Source: Nocardioides sp. Soil774 | GTDB taxonomy: Bacteria > Actinomycetota > Actinomycetes > Propionibacteriales > Nocardioidaceae | DNA: 64,000 nt | Reading direction: 5' to 3' | Assembly (NCBI RefSeq): GCF_001428125.1 | Contig: NZ_LMSM01000007.1 | Span: forward strand, 255,922-319,921 | Shown here: positions 16,526-31,217 of the stretch, piece by piece | Position numbering within the stretch: the first letter of the stretch is position 1 | Layout: each line of letters opens with the position of its first letter | Translations under genes and position numbers: made by a program | Notes under the pieces: generated by a model | What the model was told of the DNA's origin: nothing | The model's database searches: none | Seen by the model: the letters and a program-made list of their open reading frames with translations, nothing else

Positions 16526-18019
16526 TCAGGACAGCTTCTCCAGGATCAGCTCGCGCACGCGGCCGGCGTCTGCCTGACCGCGCATCTCCTTCATCACCGC
16601 GCCGATGAGCGCGCCCGCGGCGGCGTGCTTGCCGTCGCGGATCTTGTCGGCCACGTCGGGGTTCGCGGCGATGGCGTTGTCGACCGCCGCCCCGAGGGCG
16701 CCGTCGTCGGAGACCACCGCGAGCCCGCGCTTCTCCACGACCTCGTCGGGCGAGCCCTCGCCGGCCAGCACGCCCTCGAAGACCTGGCGGGCGAGCTTGT
16801 CGTTGACGACCTTCTCGTCGACCAGCGCCTGGATGCGCGCGACCTGGGCGGGGGTGATCGGGAGGTCGACGATGTCGACGCCGTCCTCGTTGCTGCGCCG
16901 GGCGAGCTCGCCGAGCCACCACTTGCGGGCGGCCTGGGGGGCGGCACCCTCGGCGATGGTCTCCTCGACGAGCCCGAGCGCTCCCGCACCCACCGTGTCG
17001 CGCATCTCGAGGTCGCTGAATCCCCACTCGGCCTGCAGCCGCGCGCGGCGTACGGTCGGGTTCTCCGGCAGCGTGCCGCGCAGCTCGTCGACCCACTCGC
17101 GGCTCGGCGCGACCGGCACGAGGTCGGGCTCGGGGAAGTAGCGGTAGTCCTCGGCGTCGGACTTCTCGCGGCCGCTCGTGGTGATGCCGGTGTCCTCGTG
17201 CCAGTGGCGCGTCTCCTGCAGGATCGACCCGCCGGCGCTGAGGATGGCTGCGTGGCGCTGCATCTCGTAGCGCACGGCACGCTCGACCGAGCGGAACGAG
17301 TTGACGTTCTTGGTCTCGGTGCGGGTGCCGAGCAGCCCGCTGTCCTTGGGGGCCAGCGACAGGTTGACGTCGGCGCGCAGGTTGCCCTGGTCCATCCGGG
17401 CCTCGGAGACGCCGAGGGCGACGATCAGCTCACGCAGCTGGGCGACGTAGGCCTTCGCCACGTCGGGCGCCTTCTCCCCCGCGCCCATGATCGGGCGGGT
17501 GACGATCTCGATGAGCGGGATGCCCGCGCGGTTGTAGTCGACGAGCGAGTAGTCGGCGCCGTGGATGCGTCCGGTCGCGCCGCCCACGTGCAGCGACTTC
17601 CCGGTGTCCTCCTCCATGTGCGCGCGCTCGATCTCGACCCGGAACGTCTCCCCGTCCACGTCGACGTCCATGTAGCCGTCGAAGCAGATCGGCTCGTCGT
17701 ACTGCGAGGTCTGGAAGTTCTTCGGCATGTCCGGGTAGAAGTAGTTCTTCCGCGCGAAGCGGCACCACTCGGCGATGTCGCAGTTGAGCGCCAGGCCGAT
17801 CCGGATGGCCGACTCGACGGCCTTGGCGTTGACCACGGGCATCGCGCCGGGCAGGCCCAGGCAGGTCGGGCAGACGCCCGAGTTGGGCTCGCCGCCGAAC
17901 ACGGCCGGGCAGCCGCAGAACATCTTCGAGGCGGTGTTGAGCTCGACGTGGACCTCGAGGCCGAGTGCGGGGTCGTACGCCGCCAGCACGTCGTCGAAGG
18001 GCATGAGCTTGTCGGTCAT
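16526..18019 (-). CDS. gatB: Asp-tRNA(Asn)/Glu-tRNA(Gln) amidotransferase subunit B
   Basis: A 497-residue tRNA-binding and kinase subunit of GatCAB, which phosphorylates the mischarged aminoacyl-tRNA and passes it to GatA's ammonia. Diagnostic stretches are [65 protein letters not shown], and the C-terminal YqeY/tail domain (about residues 345-497). CxC...CxxC zinc-site cysteines are present in the N-terminal cradle. Third gene of gatC-gatA-gatB; its ATG is 1 nt from the gatA stop. Confidence 0.98.
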   Translation of the reverse strand: MTDKLMPFDDVLAAYDPALGLEVHVELNTASKMFCGCPAVFGGEPNSGVCPTCLGLPGAMPVVNAKAVESAIRIGLALNCDIAEWCRFARKNYFYPDMPKNFQTSQYDEPICFDGYMDVDVDGETFRVEIERAHMEEDTGKSLHVGGATGRIHGADYSLVDYNRAGIPLIEIVTRPIMGAGEKAPDVAKAYVAQLRELIVALGVSEARMDQGNLRADVNLSLAPKDSGLLGTRTETKNVNSFRSVERAVRYEMQRHAAILSAGGSILQETRHWHEDTGITTSGREKSDAEDYRYFPEPDLVPVAPSREWVDELRGTLPENPTVRRARLQAEWGFSDLEMRDTVGAGALGLVEETIAEGAAPQAARKWWLGELARRSNEDGVDIVDLPITPAQVARIQALVDEKVVNDKLARQVFEGVLAGEGSPDEVVEKRGLAVVSDDGALGAAVDNAIAANPDVADKIRDGKHAAAGALIGAVMKEMRGQADAGRVRELILEKLS

Positions 18020-18020
18020 G

Positions 18021-19550
18021 TCAGTCCACCTCAGTGGTCGAGGCGGCGGCGAGGGCCGGCGCCTTGTCGAGCAGGGGGGCGCCCCACTGCTTCTCGTGCA
18101 GGGCCTCGATCGCGGCGCCGACGCGGTAGACCCGGTCGTCGGCGAGCGCGGGGGCGAGCACCTGGAAGCCGCTGGGCAGCCCGTCCTCGTCGGCGAGGCC
18201 GTTGGGCACCGAGATGCCAGGGACGCCGGCGAGGTTGGCCGGGATCGTGGCGAGGTCGTTGAGGTACATCGCCATCGGGTCGTCGAGCTTCTCCCCCAGC
18301 CGGAACGCCGTCGTCGGCGCGGTCGGCGAGACCAGCACGTCGACCTGCGCGAAGGCGGCGTCGAAGTCGCGGCTGATGAGCGTGCGGATCTTCTGGGCCT
18401 GGCCGTAGTAGGCGTCGTAGTAGCCGCTGGAGAGCGCGTAGGTGCCGAGGATGATGCGGCGCTTGACCTCGTCGCCGAAACCGGCGTCGCGGGTGGCGCG
18501 CATGACCTCCTCGGCGCTGGGGTTGCCGTCGGGGGTGACGCGCAGGCCGAAGCGCATCGCGTCGAACTTCGCGAGGTTGCTCGAGGCCTCCGCCGGGAGG
18601 ATCAGGTAGTAGGCGGCGAGCGCGTGCACGAAGGACGGGCAGGAGACCTCGACGACCTCGGCGCCGGCCTCGACCAGCATCGCGACCGTCTCGTCGAACC
18701 GCGCCATCACGCCGGCCTGCCAGCCGTCGCCGGCCAGCTCCTTGATCACGCCGACCTTCACGCCGCTCATGTCACCGGTGGCACCCTGGCGGGCGGCGTC
18801 GGTGAAGGAGGGCCAGTCGGTCTTGATCGAGGTGGAGTCGCGCAGGTCGTGCCCGCCGATCACGTCGTGGAGCATCGCGGCGTCGAGCACGGTGCGGGTG
18901 ACCGGGCCAGCCTGGTCGAGGCTGTTGGCGAGTGCGACGAGGCCGTAGCGCGAGACGCCGCCGTAGGTCGGCTTCACCCCGACCGTGCCGGTGACCGCGC
19001 CGGGCTGGCGGATCGACCCGCCGGTGTCGGTGCCGATCGCGAGCGGCGCCTCGAAGGCGGCGACGGCGGCGGCGGAACCGCCCCCCGACCCGCCGGGGAT
19101 GCGGTCGAGGTCCCACGGGTTGCGGGTGGGGCCGTAGGCCGAGTGCTCGGTGGAGGAGCCCATCGCGAACTCGTCCATGTTGGTCTTGCCCAGGATCGGC
19201 AGGCCGGCGGCCCGCAGGCGCTCCACGACGGTCGCGTCGTAGGGCGGCACCCAGCCCTCGAGGATCTTCGAGCCGCAGGTCGTCGGCAGCCCGCGGGTGG
19301 CGAGCACGTCCTTGACCGCGATCGGTACGCCGTCGAGCTGCCCGCGTGCCTCGCCGCGCTCGCGCCGCTCGTCCGCGGCGGCGGCCTGCAGGAGCGCTCC
19401 CTCGCGGTCGACGTGGAGGAAGGCGTGGACGGCGGTGTCCACCGCGTCGATGCGGTCGAGGTGTGCCTCGGTGAGCTCGGTCGAGGTGACCGAGCCGTCG
19501 GCGAGCTGCTCGGCGAGGGCGGCGGCGGTGCTGCGGGTCAGGTCGCTCAT
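18021..19550 (-). CDS. gatA: Asp-tRNA(Asn)/Glu-tRNA(Gln) amidotransferase subunit A
   Basis: The 509-residue amidase subunit that hydrolyses glutamine and supplies ammonia for transamidation of Glu-tRNA(Gln) or Asp-tRNA(Asn). The amidase-signature triad is visible: K80 ([12 protein letters not shown]), S155 in GGSGGGS and S179 in TDTGGSIR. Full length. Its start overlaps the gatC stop by one base (TGATG). Confidence 0.98.
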   Translation of the reverse strand: MSDLTRSTAAALAEQLADGSVTSTELTEAHLDRIDAVDTAVHAFLHVDREGALLQAAAADERRERGEARGQLDGVPIAVKDVLATRGLPTTCGSKILEGWVPPYDATVVERLRAAGLPILGKTNMDEFAMGSSTEHSAYGPTRNPWDLDRIPGGSGGGSAAAVAAFEAPLAIGTDTGGSIRQPGAVTGTVGVKPTYGGVSRYGLVALANSLDQAGPVTRTVLDAAMLHDVIGGHDLRDSTSIKTDWPSFTDAARQGATGDMSGVKVGVIKELAGDGWQAGVMARFDETVAMLVEAGAEVVEVSCPSFVHALAAYYLILPAEASSNLAKFDAMRFGLRVTPDGNPSAEEVMRATRDAGFGDEVKRRIILGTYALSSGYYDAYYGQAQKIRTLISRDFDAAFAQVDVLVSPTAPTTAFRLGEKLDDPMAMYLNDLATIPANLAGVPGISVPNGLADEDGLPSGFQVLAPALADDRVYRVGAAIEALHEKQWGAPLLDKAPALAAASTTEVD

Positions 19551-19849
19551 CAGGCTTCCTCCCCCAGGATCCGCGGGACCGAGAAGCGCTGGTCCTCGAC
19601 GGCCGGGGCGCCCGACAGCGCCTCCTCGGCGCTGAGGCCCGGCACCACGACGTCCTCGCGGAACACGTTGGTCAACGGGATCGCGTGCGAGGTGGGCGGC
19701 ACGTCGTCCCCGGCGACACCGTTGATGGAGGCGACGGACTCGAGGATGACGCTCAGCTGCGGCGCCAGGTGGTCGAGCTCGGCGTCGGAGAGGTCGATGC
19801 GGGCGAGGGTGGCCAGGTGGGCCACCTCCTCGCGAGTGATCTCGGGCAT
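19550..19849 (-). CDS. gatC: Asp-tRNA(Asn)/Glu-tRNA(Gln) amidotransferase subunit C
   Basis: A 99-residue stabilising subunit that wraps around GatA and contacts GatB. It has the usual [19 protein letters not shown] start and VLREDVV-like end ([18 protein letters not shown]). First gene of the gatCAB operon. A TAGGAT hexamer 7 nt before the ATG suggests leaderless transcription of the whole operon. Confidence 0.96.
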   Translation of the reverse strand: MPEITREEVAHLATLARIDLSDAELDHLAPQLSVILESVASINGVAGDDVPPTSHAIPLTNVFREDVVVPGLSAEEALSGAPAVEDQRFSVPRILGEEA

Positions 19850-19856
19850 GGGCCCA

Positions 19857-19862
19857 ATCCTA
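19857..19862 (-). promoter_or_regulatory. Putative -10 element of gatCAB
   Basis: TAGGAT on the minus strand, 7 nt before the gatC ATG; no Shine-Dalgarno is present, as expected for a leaderless start. Confidence 0.5.
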
Positions 19863-19891
19863 GGGAGCCCCTCGACGGGGCTCCCCCCGGG

Positions 19892-21154
19892 TCAGCAGCT
19901 CGAGCGCTTCTCGGCGGCCTTGCAGGTGTCGTTGCCGCCCCGGCCCCGTGCGATGTCGAAGCCCTTGCCGCCGTCGAGGCGGTCGGGCTCGTCGGACCCG
20001 GTCATCACGTCGGCACCGCCGCGGCCGTAGATCATCACGCGGTAGTCGGGGTGGGCGGTGATGATCTCGGAGTCGTTGCTGCCCTTGAAGATCGACAGCG
20101 CACGGGCGGGGAGGACGATGTCGCTGAAGCCGGTGATCTTGCCCTCGAGCGTGTAGGGCTGGAGGTCGCGGATGGTGGTCTTCCCGAGCTGGTCGATGCG
20201 CACCGTGGGCTTGAGGGCCGGGTTGCTGTTGGGCATCAGGCGCAGCTTGTCCTGACCGCCGTAGCCCTTGGCCACGAAGCCGGACTCGACCGGGATGGGG
20301 AAGGTGAGGGTGTCGACGCCGCTGCCGCCGCGGAACGACTGGTGGCTCTCGGAGGTGGTGGTGAGCGAGTCGCTGCCGCTGCCACCGACGAGGGTGTCGA
20401 TGCCGATGGTGCCGCTCAGCGTGTCGTCGCCCGCGTCGCCGTAGACCCGGTCGTTGCCGAGGGTCCCGGCGGCGTCAGCCACCACGGTGTCGTCACCGCC
20501 CTGGCCGAAGACGGTGTCGTCACCGCCGCGCACGTAGATCGCGTCGGCGGAGTTGGTGCCCTTGATGGTGTCGCCCAGCTCGGAGCCGACGATGCGGATG
20601 CCGTCGTCGTAGCCGGTGACGGTGTCGTTGCCGTCGGCAGCGATCGGCACGGTGGAGCTGGCGCGGAAGTCGACCACCACGGCGGCCGGGGCGTTGACGT
20701 AGGTCAGGCCGTCGAGCACGACCTGGGTGCCCTCGGAGGCCGGTCGCACGTCGTAGCCGAGGTCGATGGCGTCGTTGCCGGCGCCGCCGGAGATCGTGTC
20801 GCCCTTCTTGACCACGCGCCCGAAGCGGTCGATGCGCAGGGAGTCCGACTCGCCCCAGAGCCGGTCGTCGCCCTCGCCCCCGAGGATCGTGTCCGCGCCG
20901 TCGCCGCCGCAGATGACGTCGTTGCCGGCCAGGCCGCGGATGGTGTCGTTGCCCCCGCGGGCTGCGATCACGTCGCGGCGGGCGGTGCCGGTGATCGTGT
21001 TGGCCTTGTCGTTGCCGAAGATGGTGGCCTTGATGCCGCGGCAGGTGGGCGCGGCGGCGTCGGCCGCGGGCACGACCGCGAGCGGCGCGGCGAGCCCGAG
21101 GGCAGCGACGAGGCCGGGGACGAGGCCGGGGACGAAGGAACGGGTGAGGCGCAT
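19892..21154 (-). CDS. Secreted RTX-like calcium-binding repeat protein
   Basis: A 420-residue exported protein with a signal peptide (MRLTRSFVPGLVPGLVAALG to ADAAA). It is filled with hemolysin-type GGxGxDxxx nonapeptide units: GTARRDVIAARGGNDTIRG, LAGNDVICGGDGADTILGG, EGDDRLWG, and later RGGDDTVFGQGGDDTVV. These build calcium-binding beta-rolls. Residues about 110-170 and 300-370 lack the repeats. No enzymatic domain is seen; a surface or structural role is likely. ATG 21154 has GGGAG upstream; the TTG at 21166 is less likely. Monocistronic. Confidence 0.88.
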   Translation of the reverse strand: MRLTRSFVPGLVPGLVAALGLAAPLAVVPAADAAAPTCRGIKATIFGNDKANTITGTARRDVIAARGGNDTIRGLAGNDVICGGDGADTILGGEGDDRLWGESDSLRIDRFGRVVKKGDTISGGAGNDAIDLGYDVRPASEGTQVVLDGLTYVNAPAAVVVDFRASSTVPIAADGNDTVTGYDDGIRIVGSELGDTIKGTNSADAIYVRGGDDTVFGQGGDDTVVADAAGTLGNDRVYGDAGDDTLSGTIGIDTLVGGSGSDSLTTTSESHQSFRGGSGVDTLTFPIPVESGFVAKGYGGQDKLRLMPNSNPALKPTVRIDQLGKTTIRDLQPYTLEGKITGFSDIVLPARALSIFKGSNDSEIITAHPDYRVMIYGRGGADVMTGSDEPDRLDGGKGFDIARGRGGNDTCKAAEKRSSC

Positions 21155-21231
21155 GCTGACTCCCAAGGATTAGTCGTTGTCCGACTTCTAACCGGCCGGC
21201 ACCCGTCCCAAACCCGTCCCGGAGGCTCGCG

Positions 21232-25844
<4,613 letters not shown>

Positions 25845-25864
25845 GTCGCAGACAGGCCACGACA

Positions 25865-25895
25865 GGGAGGATCTCCGTGCACCGGAGGTCCTCCC
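25865..25895 (+). terminator. Hairpin terminator of the tetR-MFS operon
   Basis: GGGAGGATCTCCG and CGGAGGTCCTCCC form a 13-bp stem with one mismatch and a 5-nt loop, 20 nt after the MFS stop. Confidence 0.7.
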
Positions 25896-25948
25896 TCGTC
25901 GTCACTGCCCCCGCCCATCCGATCGCGCACCCGCACCGAAGGAGAGTC

Positions 25949-26587
25949 GTGACCGACCCGCACCTCACGACGTACGACACCCACGGGCGCGCCCGGGCGA
26001 TGATCCTGGTGCTGCACGGCGGCAAGCCGCGCTCGCAGCAGCTGATCGACGGGCGCAGCGCGTCGTGGCGCCGGGCGCTGTGGCTGCAGCGCGAGGTCGC
26101 GGACCGGGCCCACGCCGCAGGGGCGGGGGTCTGGCTCCTGCGCTACCGCCACCGGGGCTGGAACGGTGGCACTGACCGTGTCGACGACGCACGGTGGGCC
26201 CTCGACGAGCTGCGCGGCCGGCACGGCGACGTGCCCGTGGTGCTGCTGGGCCACTCGATGGGTGCCCGCGTGGCGGTGCACGCCGCCGACGACCCGTCGG
26301 TCGTCGGCGTCGTGGGCCTCGCGCCGTGGTGGTCGGCCGACGACCCGGTCGACACCCTGGCCGGTCGCAGCCTCGTGGCTGCCCACGGGCGCCGCGACCG
26401 GATCACCTCGTTCCGCGAGACCGCCCGCTACGTCGAGCGGGCCCGCGGAGTGGCCGACCGGGCAGAGCTGCACGACATGGGGTCGCTGGGCCACTACATG
26501 CTCGCCGGTTCCCGGCTCTGGCACGACGTGGCGATCTCCTCGGTGCTCGAGGTCCTCGACGCCCACGTGCCCGCCCAGGAGCGCTGA
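25949..26587 (+). CDS. Alpha/beta hydrolase
   Basis: A 212-residue cytoplasmic protein with an alpha/beta-hydrolase core: oxyanion strand MILVLHGGK, nucleophile elbow GHSMGA, and a late histidine in SLGHYMLAGS; D in AHGRRDRI is the probable acid. Substrate unknown. GTG 25949 is chosen for its GGAGAG ribosome site; the frame is open further upstream but includes the MFS terminator. It is probably transcribed separately from the MFS gene. Confidence 0.85.
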   Translation: MTDPHLTTYDTHGRARAMILVLHGGKPRSQQLIDGRSASWRRALWLQREVADRAHAAGAGVWLLRYRHRGWNGGTDRVDDARWALDELRGRHGDVPVVLLGHSMGARVAVHAADDPSVVGVVGLAPWWSADDPVDTLAGRSLVAAHGRRDRITSFRETARYVERARGVADRAELHDMGSLGHYMLAGSRLWHDVAISSVLEVLDAHVPAQER

Positions 26588-26612
26588 GCGCTCAGCGACG
26601 ATGCCTGAGCGC
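26582..26612. terminator. Convergent hairpin between the hydrolase and MetE-like genes
   Basis: A 16-bp perfect palindrome CGCTGAGCGCTCAGCG (26582-26597) overlaps the hydrolase stop codon. An alternative stem, GCGCTCA (26588-26594) with TGAGCGC (26606-26612), has an 11-nt loop. It lies between two converging genes. Confidence 0.55.
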
Positions 26613-26618
26613 GCGCCT

Positions 26619-27617
26619 TCACAGGTTGCGCGCGACGGTCGCCGACAGGCGTACGGCACGCGCGGCCCACGCCGGGGTGGCGCCGGCCAGCCCGCAGGTC
26701 GGGGTGACGACGAGGTGCTCGCGCACCACCTCCGGGTCGAGTCCGAGCATGTCGAGCCAGCGCTGCACCCGCTCGACGATGCGCGCGTCCGACGGCTCGC
26801 TCGCCGGGTCGGCGGACGGCACGACGCCGAGTGCGACCGTACGCCCTTGCTCCAGGACCTCGGCGAAGGTGTCGAGGTCTGCCGGGCCGAGCATGTCCAG
26901 GTCGGCCGAGAGCCCGCCGACCCCGGTGCCCGCGACCAGCGACCAGGGCGTGCGGGAGGCGCACGAGTGCACCCACGCCTCTCCCCCGGCCTCGGTGATC
27001 GCAGAGACGACCCACTCCAGGTGGGCCGATGCCTCCGGCAGGTCGACCTTGCGGTGACGGCCGAAGCCGCTCGCGGTGGGCACCTCGGCGGCGACCACGG
27101 CAGCGAGCGCGGGCTCGTCGACCTGCACCACCCACCGGTCGACACCGCGGACGCGTCGGCGCAGGTCGGCGAGGTGGACGCGCACACCCTCGGCGAGCGC
27201 CTGCGCGAGCTCGCGCCGGGCACCGTGGTCGCTGAGCACCTTGTCACCGCGCGGCTTCTCGACCGTGGCCGCGAGGGTCCACGGACCCGCGAGCTGCGTC
27301 TTGAACGTGCCGGCGCAGTCCTGCGCCAGCTCCTCGACGGTGTCGAGGTCCTGGGCCAGCAGCGACCGTGCGCGGCGGTGGTCGACCCCGCTGGCGTCGG
27401 TCAGGCGCCACCCGGCCGGCTGCAGGTCGGCGCCGAGGCTGGAGACGACGGCGAGGGTGCGACCGGTCATCGCCGCGGTGACCCCGCGACCGGGGAGCTC
27501 GGGCACGTGCGGCAGGTCGGGCAGCTCGCCCAGCACCAGGCGTACGGCCTCGGCGTAGGCGTGGTCGTCGGCGCCGGGCATGGAGCCGACGCCGGTCGCG
27601 GTCACGCCTGCGCTCAT
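26619..27617 (-). CDS. MetE C-terminal-like (cobalamin-independent methionine synthase family) protein
   Basis: A 332-residue protein of the UROD/MetE-like TIM-barrel superfamily, much shorter than full MetE (about 750 residues). The zinc-binding pattern of the MetE catalytic domain is seen as WVHSCAS (His, Cys) and VTPTCGLAG (Cys), and VQVDEPAL matches the substrate-binding loop. Such stand-alone proteins may use a methyl donor other than methyltetrahydrofolate; the true reaction is not known. ATG 27617 overlaps the mnmA stop (ATGA), so it is the last gene of the cysteine desulfurase-mnmA operon. Confidence 0.85.
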   Translation of the reverse strand: MSAGVTATGVGSMPGADDHAYAEAVRLVLGELPDLPHVPELPGRGVTAAMTGRTLAVVSSLGADLQPAGWRLTDASGVDHRRARSLLAQDLDTVEELAQDCAGTFKTQLAGPWTLAATVEKPRGDKVLSDHGARRELAQALAEGVRVHLADLRRRVRGVDRWVVQVDEPALAAVVAAEVPTASGFGRHRKVDLPEASAHLEWVVSAITEAGGEAWVHSCASRTPWSLVAGTGVGGLSADLDMLGPADLDTFAEVLEQGRTVALGVVPSADPASEPSDARIVERVQRWLDMLGLDPEVVREHLVVTPTCGLAGATPAWAARAVRLSATVARNL

Positions 27618-28717
27618 GCCGGCACCCGGACGCGTCGGGTGGAGTCGATGGTGGCCGAGCCGACGACGCGGGTGCCGTCGTAGATCACCGCGGCCTGGCC
27701 CGGGGCGATGCCCTCGGCAGGGTCCAGCAGGTCGATCACGACCCGGTCGTCCACGACCTCGACCACGGCACGGTGCTCGGCGCCGTGGGCGCGCAGCTGC
27801 ACGGTGCCCTCGACCCGCTGGGGCACGGTGCCGCACCATCGCGGCCGGACCCCCTCGACGTGGTCGACCGCCAGCTGCTCGCGGGGCCCGACCGTCACGG
27901 TGCCGCTGACCGGCTCGATGTCGAGCACGAAGCGCGGCTTGCCGTCGGGCGCCGGCACGCCGAGACGCAGCCCGCGGCGCTGGCCGATGGTGAAGCCGTA
28001 GGTCCCGGTGTGGCTGCCCACGGTCTCGCCCGTCGCCGCGTCGACGATGTCGCCGCCGTGGTTGGGGGCTCTGTCGCCGAGCTTCTCCCGCAGCCAGCCG
28101 GCGTTGTCGCCGTCGGCGACGAAGCAGATGTCGTGGGAGTCGGGCTTGTCGGCGACGAGGAGCCCGCGGGCCTCGGCCTCGCGGCGCACGGCGGGCTTGT
28201 CGGTGTCACCGAGTGGGAAGAGCGAGTGCCGCAGCTGCTCCTGGTCGAGCACGCCGAGGACGTAGGACTGGTCCTTGCCGTGGTCGGCGGCGCGGTGCAT
28301 CTCGACCAGGCCGTCGGCGCCGGTGCGCAGCTGGGCGTAGTGCCCGGTCGCCACGGCGTCGAAGCCCAGCGCCAGCGCGCGGTCGAGGACCGCGGCGAAC
28401 TTGATCTTCTCGTTGCAGCGCAGGCACGGGTTGGGCGTACGGCCGGCGGCGTACTCGTCCATGAAGTCCTCGACCACGTCGGCGTGGAAGCGCTCGGAGA
28501 GGTCCCAGACGTAGAACGGGATGCCGATGACGTCGGCGGCTCGACGCGCGTCGTTGCTGTCCTCGATGGTGCAGCAGCCGCGCGCGCCGGAGCGGTACGA
28601 CGCCGGGTTGCGGCTCAGCGCCAGGTGCACCCCGGTGACCTCGTGCCCGGCCTCGACCGCGCGGGCCGCGGCCACGGCGGAGTCCACCCCGCCCGACATG
28701 GCGGCGACGACCTTCAT
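27614..28717 (-). CDS. mnmA: tRNA-specific 2-thiouridylase
   Basis: Catalyses 2-thiolation of U34 in tRNA Lys, Glu and Gln using ATP and sulfur relayed from a cysteine desulfurase. The 367-residue protein has the PP-loop [11 protein letters not shown] at the N-terminus, the catalytic C101 in CNEKIKF, the second cysteine C198 in SHDICFV, and [15 protein letters not shown] and [11 protein letters not shown] family motifs. A CC pair at 48-49 is also present. It starts within the stop of the adjacent cysteine desulfurase gene (ATGA), its expected sulfur donor. Confidence 0.97.
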   Translation of the reverse strand: MKVVAAMSGGVDSAVAAARAVEAGHEVTGVHLALSRNPASYRSGARGCCTIEDSNDARRAADVIGIPFYVWDLSERFHADVVEDFMDEYAAGRTPNPCLRCNEKIKFAAVLDRALALGFDAVATGHYAQLRTGADGLVEMHRAADHGKDQSYVLGVLDQEQLRHSLFPLGDTDKPAVRREAEARGLLVADKPDSHDICFVADGDNAGWLREKLGDRAPNHGGDIVDAATGETVGSHTGTYGFTIGQRRGLRLGVPAPDGKPRFVLDIEPVSGTVTVGPREQLAVDHVEGVRPRWCGTVPQRVEGTVQLRAHGAEHRAVVEVVDDRVVIDLLDPAEGIAPGQAAVIYDGTRVVGSATIDSTRRVRVPA

Positions 28718-29895
28718 CGGGCCCGGGCCGCCCGGGCCCGCTCCACGACGGGTCCGATGGCCTCGACGAGCGCGTCGACGTCGGCGGGGGTGGTCGTGTG
28801 GCCGAGCGAGAAGCGCAGCGAGTGCCGCGCCTGGTCGTCGTCGCAGCCCATCGCCAGCAGGACGTGGGAGGGCTGGGGCACCCCGGCCGAGCAGGCGGAG
28901 CCGGTCGAGCACTCGATGCCGCGGGCGTCGAGCAGCATCAGCAGCGAGTCGCCCTCGCAGCCGGGAAAGCCGATGTGGGCGTTGCCGGGCAGGCGCAGGG
29001 GGCCGGGGGGCGCGCCGTGGAGGTGGGCGTCGGGGACCACCTCGACGACGCGGCGCACCAGGTCGTCGCGCAGCGCCGCGACTCGGACGGCGTGGTCGTG
29101 CTGGTTCTTCACCGACTCCTCGACCGCGGCGGCGAGGCCGGCGATCGCGGGCACGTCGAGGGTGCCGCTGCGGATGTCGCGCTCCTGACCGCCGCCGTGG
29201 ACCAGGGCACTGACGGACAGGTCGCGACGCACCACCAGCGCGCCGACGCCGTAGGGCCCGCCGACCTTGTGGCCGGTGAAGGTCAGCGCGTCGACGCCGC
29301 AGGCAGCGAAGTCGACCGGCACCTGGCCGAGTGCCTGCACGGCGTCGGTGTGCACCGGGATGCCGTGCTCGGCGGCGATCGCGACGACCTCGTGGATCGG
29401 CTGCAGCGAGCCCACCTCGTTGTTGGCCCACATGACCGAGACGAGGGCCACCGAGCCCGGGTCACGCTCGATGGAGTCGCGCAGCGCAGCGACGTCGAGG
29501 ATTCCCTCGGACGACACCGGCAACAGCTCGACGTCGGCGCCGTCACTGTCGCCGAGCCAGCGCAGCGGGTCGAGCACGGCGTGGTGCTCGATGGCGGTCG
29601 ACAGGATGCGGGTGCGGCGCGGGTCAGCCGCGCGGCGGGCCCAGAAGACGCCCTTGAGCGCGAGGTTGTCGGACTCGGTGCCACCGGAGGTGAAGACCAC
29701 GTCACCGGGCCGGGCGCCGATGACGCCGGCGATCCGCTCGCGCGACTCCTCCACCACGCGTCGCGCGCCCCGGCCCGAGGCGTGGAGCGAGCTCGCGTTG
29801 CCCACCCCGGCGAGCTGGCGGGTCATCGCCTCGACGGCTGACGGCACCATCGGCGTGGTCGCGGCGTGGTCGAGGTAGACGAGCGGCTGGGTCAT
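28714..29895 (-). CDS. Cysteine desulfurase
   Basis: A 393-residue PLP enzyme of the NifS/IscS family that moves sulfur from cysteine to an active-site persulfide. YLDHAATTP opens the chain, the PLP lysine is K210 in [11 protein letters not shown], and the mobile-loop cysteine is C335 in [11 protein letters not shown]. Directly upstream of and coupled to mnmA, so its main role is probably sulfur supply for tRNA thiolation, though a Fe-S role is possible. A TAGGCT hexamer lies 9 nt before the ATG. Confidence 0.95.
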   Translation of the reverse strand: MTQPLVYLDHAATTPMVPSAVEAMTRQLAGVGNASSLHASGRGARRVVEESRERIAGVIGARPGDVVFTSGGTESDNLALKGVFWARRAADPRRTRILSTAIEHHAVLDPLRWLGDSDGADVELLPVSSEGILDVAALRDSIERDPGSVALVSVMWANNEVGSLQPIHEVVAIAAEHGIPVHTDAVQALGQVPVDFAACGVDALTFTGHKVGGPYGVGALVVRRDLSVSALVHGGGQERDIRSGTLDVPAIAGLAAAVEESVKNQHDHAVRVAALRDDLVRRVVEVVPDAHLHGAPPGPLRLPGNAHIGFPGCEGDSLLMLLDARGIECSTGSACSAGVPQPSHVLLAMGCDDDQARHSLRFSLGHTTTPADVDALVEAIGPVVERARAARAR

Positions 29896-29904
29896 GACCT
29901 GCCA

Positions 29905-29910
29905 AGCCTA
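29905..29910 (-). promoter_or_regulatory. Putative -10 element of the cysteine desulfurase-mnmA operon
   Basis: TAGGCT on the minus strand, 9 nt before the ATG at 29895. Confidence 0.4.
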
Positions 29911-29954
29911 CGGGGCAGCTGTCCGTTCTCCCTCCCCGTGACCGTCGGACGACC

Positions 29955-29960
29955 TAGGCT
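29955..29960 (+). promoter_or_regulatory. Putative -10 element of the metalloprotease-like lipoprotein gene
   Basis: TAGGCT, 7 nt before the ATG at 29968; divergent from the desulfurase promoter about 45 bp away. Confidence 0.45.
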
Positions 29961-29967
29961 CCCCCGC

Positions 29968-31215
29968 ATGCGCGCGTCCCGGGCCTGGCTCGCCACCCTG
30001 CTCCTGCCGGCGCTCCTGGGCTGCCAGGACGGCGCAGGGCCCGGCGACGACGCCACGCCCGTCACGCTTCCCCGGCGCGCCGCCCCGCCGGCCGGCACGG
30101 ACGAGTCCCTGCGCGACGCCGCGCTCGACCTCGTCGAGGCGCGCGAGCGCGCGCTCGTCGCGGGCGACCGGGAGGCGTTCCTCGCCACAGTCGACCCCGA
30201 CGCCCTCGGCTTCTCGGCCACCCAGGCGCGGTGGTTCGACAACCTGGCGCAGCTGCCCGTCTCCGACGTGTCCTACGAGCTCGGCGACGAGGACTTCATG
30301 ACGCGCGTCGACGGCGAGGGCGACCTGCAGCTCCCCGTCGACTTCACGATGCGCCTGCGCGGCTTCGACAGGCGGCCGGTCACGCAGTCGATGGTGTGGA
30401 CCTTCGTCCGCGACGGCGACGGGGCGCTCCTCACCGACGACCGCAACGTGCAGATCGAGGCCGCGACCGGATGGACGCCGGCGCCGTGGGACCTCGCCCA
30501 CATCGACGTACGCCGCGCGGGCGGGATCCTCGCGGTCTTCGACGAGGACACCGCCGAGCACGGCACCTACGTCATGAGCGACCTGGCTGCCGCGACCGAG
30601 GTCGTGGGCGCCCACCTGCCGCAGTGGTCGCGGCGCTTCGTGGTCTACGGCATCTCCGACGTGACCGCCCTCGACAAGATGAGCGCGATGACCGTCGAGG
30701 ACACCGCCGGCGTGGCGTTCCCGGTGCCGGCACGCCCGGGCGGCCCCGTCGCGGCGTACCGCTTCCTCGTCAACCCCACCGTGGTCGGCGACGTGCTGTC
30801 ACGCGGGCGGGTCTTCCGCCACGAGCTGGTGCACGTCGCGCTCGCGACCTCCGACGACCGCGCGCCCGTGTGGCTCGTGGAGGGGGCCGCCGAGTACGTC
30901 GCCCGCTCGGTGCTGCCGGTCGACGACCGTCGCCGCATCGCGGTCCAGGAGCTGGGCGTGAGCGGGGCCGGGACGCTCGAGCCGAGCCGGCGGTTCTACA
31001 CCCGCGACCCCGGCCTCAACTACGCCCTCGCCTCCCTGGTCTGCGACTACCTCGCGACCACCCGCGGCGAGGCCGTCCTGTGGGACCTCATCCGCACCTT
31101 CCGCACCGCGCGGTTCACCACGTGGGCGGAGTCCGACGGCGTCGTACGCCGCCGCCTCGGCCTGTCGACCGACGAGCTCAGCGCCCAGGCGCTGGCCTGG
31201 GCGAGGTCGGCCTGA
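29968..31215 (+). CDS. Lipoprotein with gluzincin-type metallopeptidase motif
   Basis: A 415-residue exported lipoprotein: signal MRASRAWLATLLLPALLGC with Cys19 as lipid site. The C-terminal half has HELVH at 285-289 and WLVEGAAEYVA shortly after, the HExxH...E zinc arrangement of peptidase MA-like enzymes, then FRTARFTTWAESDGVVRRRLG near the end. Residues about 45-180 look like an NTF2/SnoaL-like N-domain (ERALVAGDREAFLATVDPDA). Probably a cell-surface zinc peptidase; activity not proven. Monocistronic. Confidence 0.82.
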   Translation: MRASRAWLATLLLPALLGCQDGAGPGDDATPVTLPRRAAPPAGTDESLRDAALDLVEARERALVAGDREAFLATVDPDALGFSATQARWFDNLAQLPVSDVSYELGDEDFMTRVDGEGDLQLPVDFTMRLRGFDRRPVTQSMVWTFVRDGDGALLTDDRNVQIEAATGWTPAPWDLAHIDVRRAGGILAVFDEDTAEHGTYVMSDLAAATEVVGAHLPQWSRRFVVYGISDVTALDKMSAMTVEDTAGVAFPVPARPGGPVAAYRFLVNPTVVGDVLSRGRVFRHELVHVALATSDDRAPVWLVEGAAEYVARSVLPVDDRRRIAVQELGVSGAGTLEPSRRFYTRDPGLNYALASLVCDYLATTRGEAVLWDLIRTFRTARFTTWAESDGVVRRRLGLSTDELSAQALAWARSA

Positions 31216-31217
31216 CG

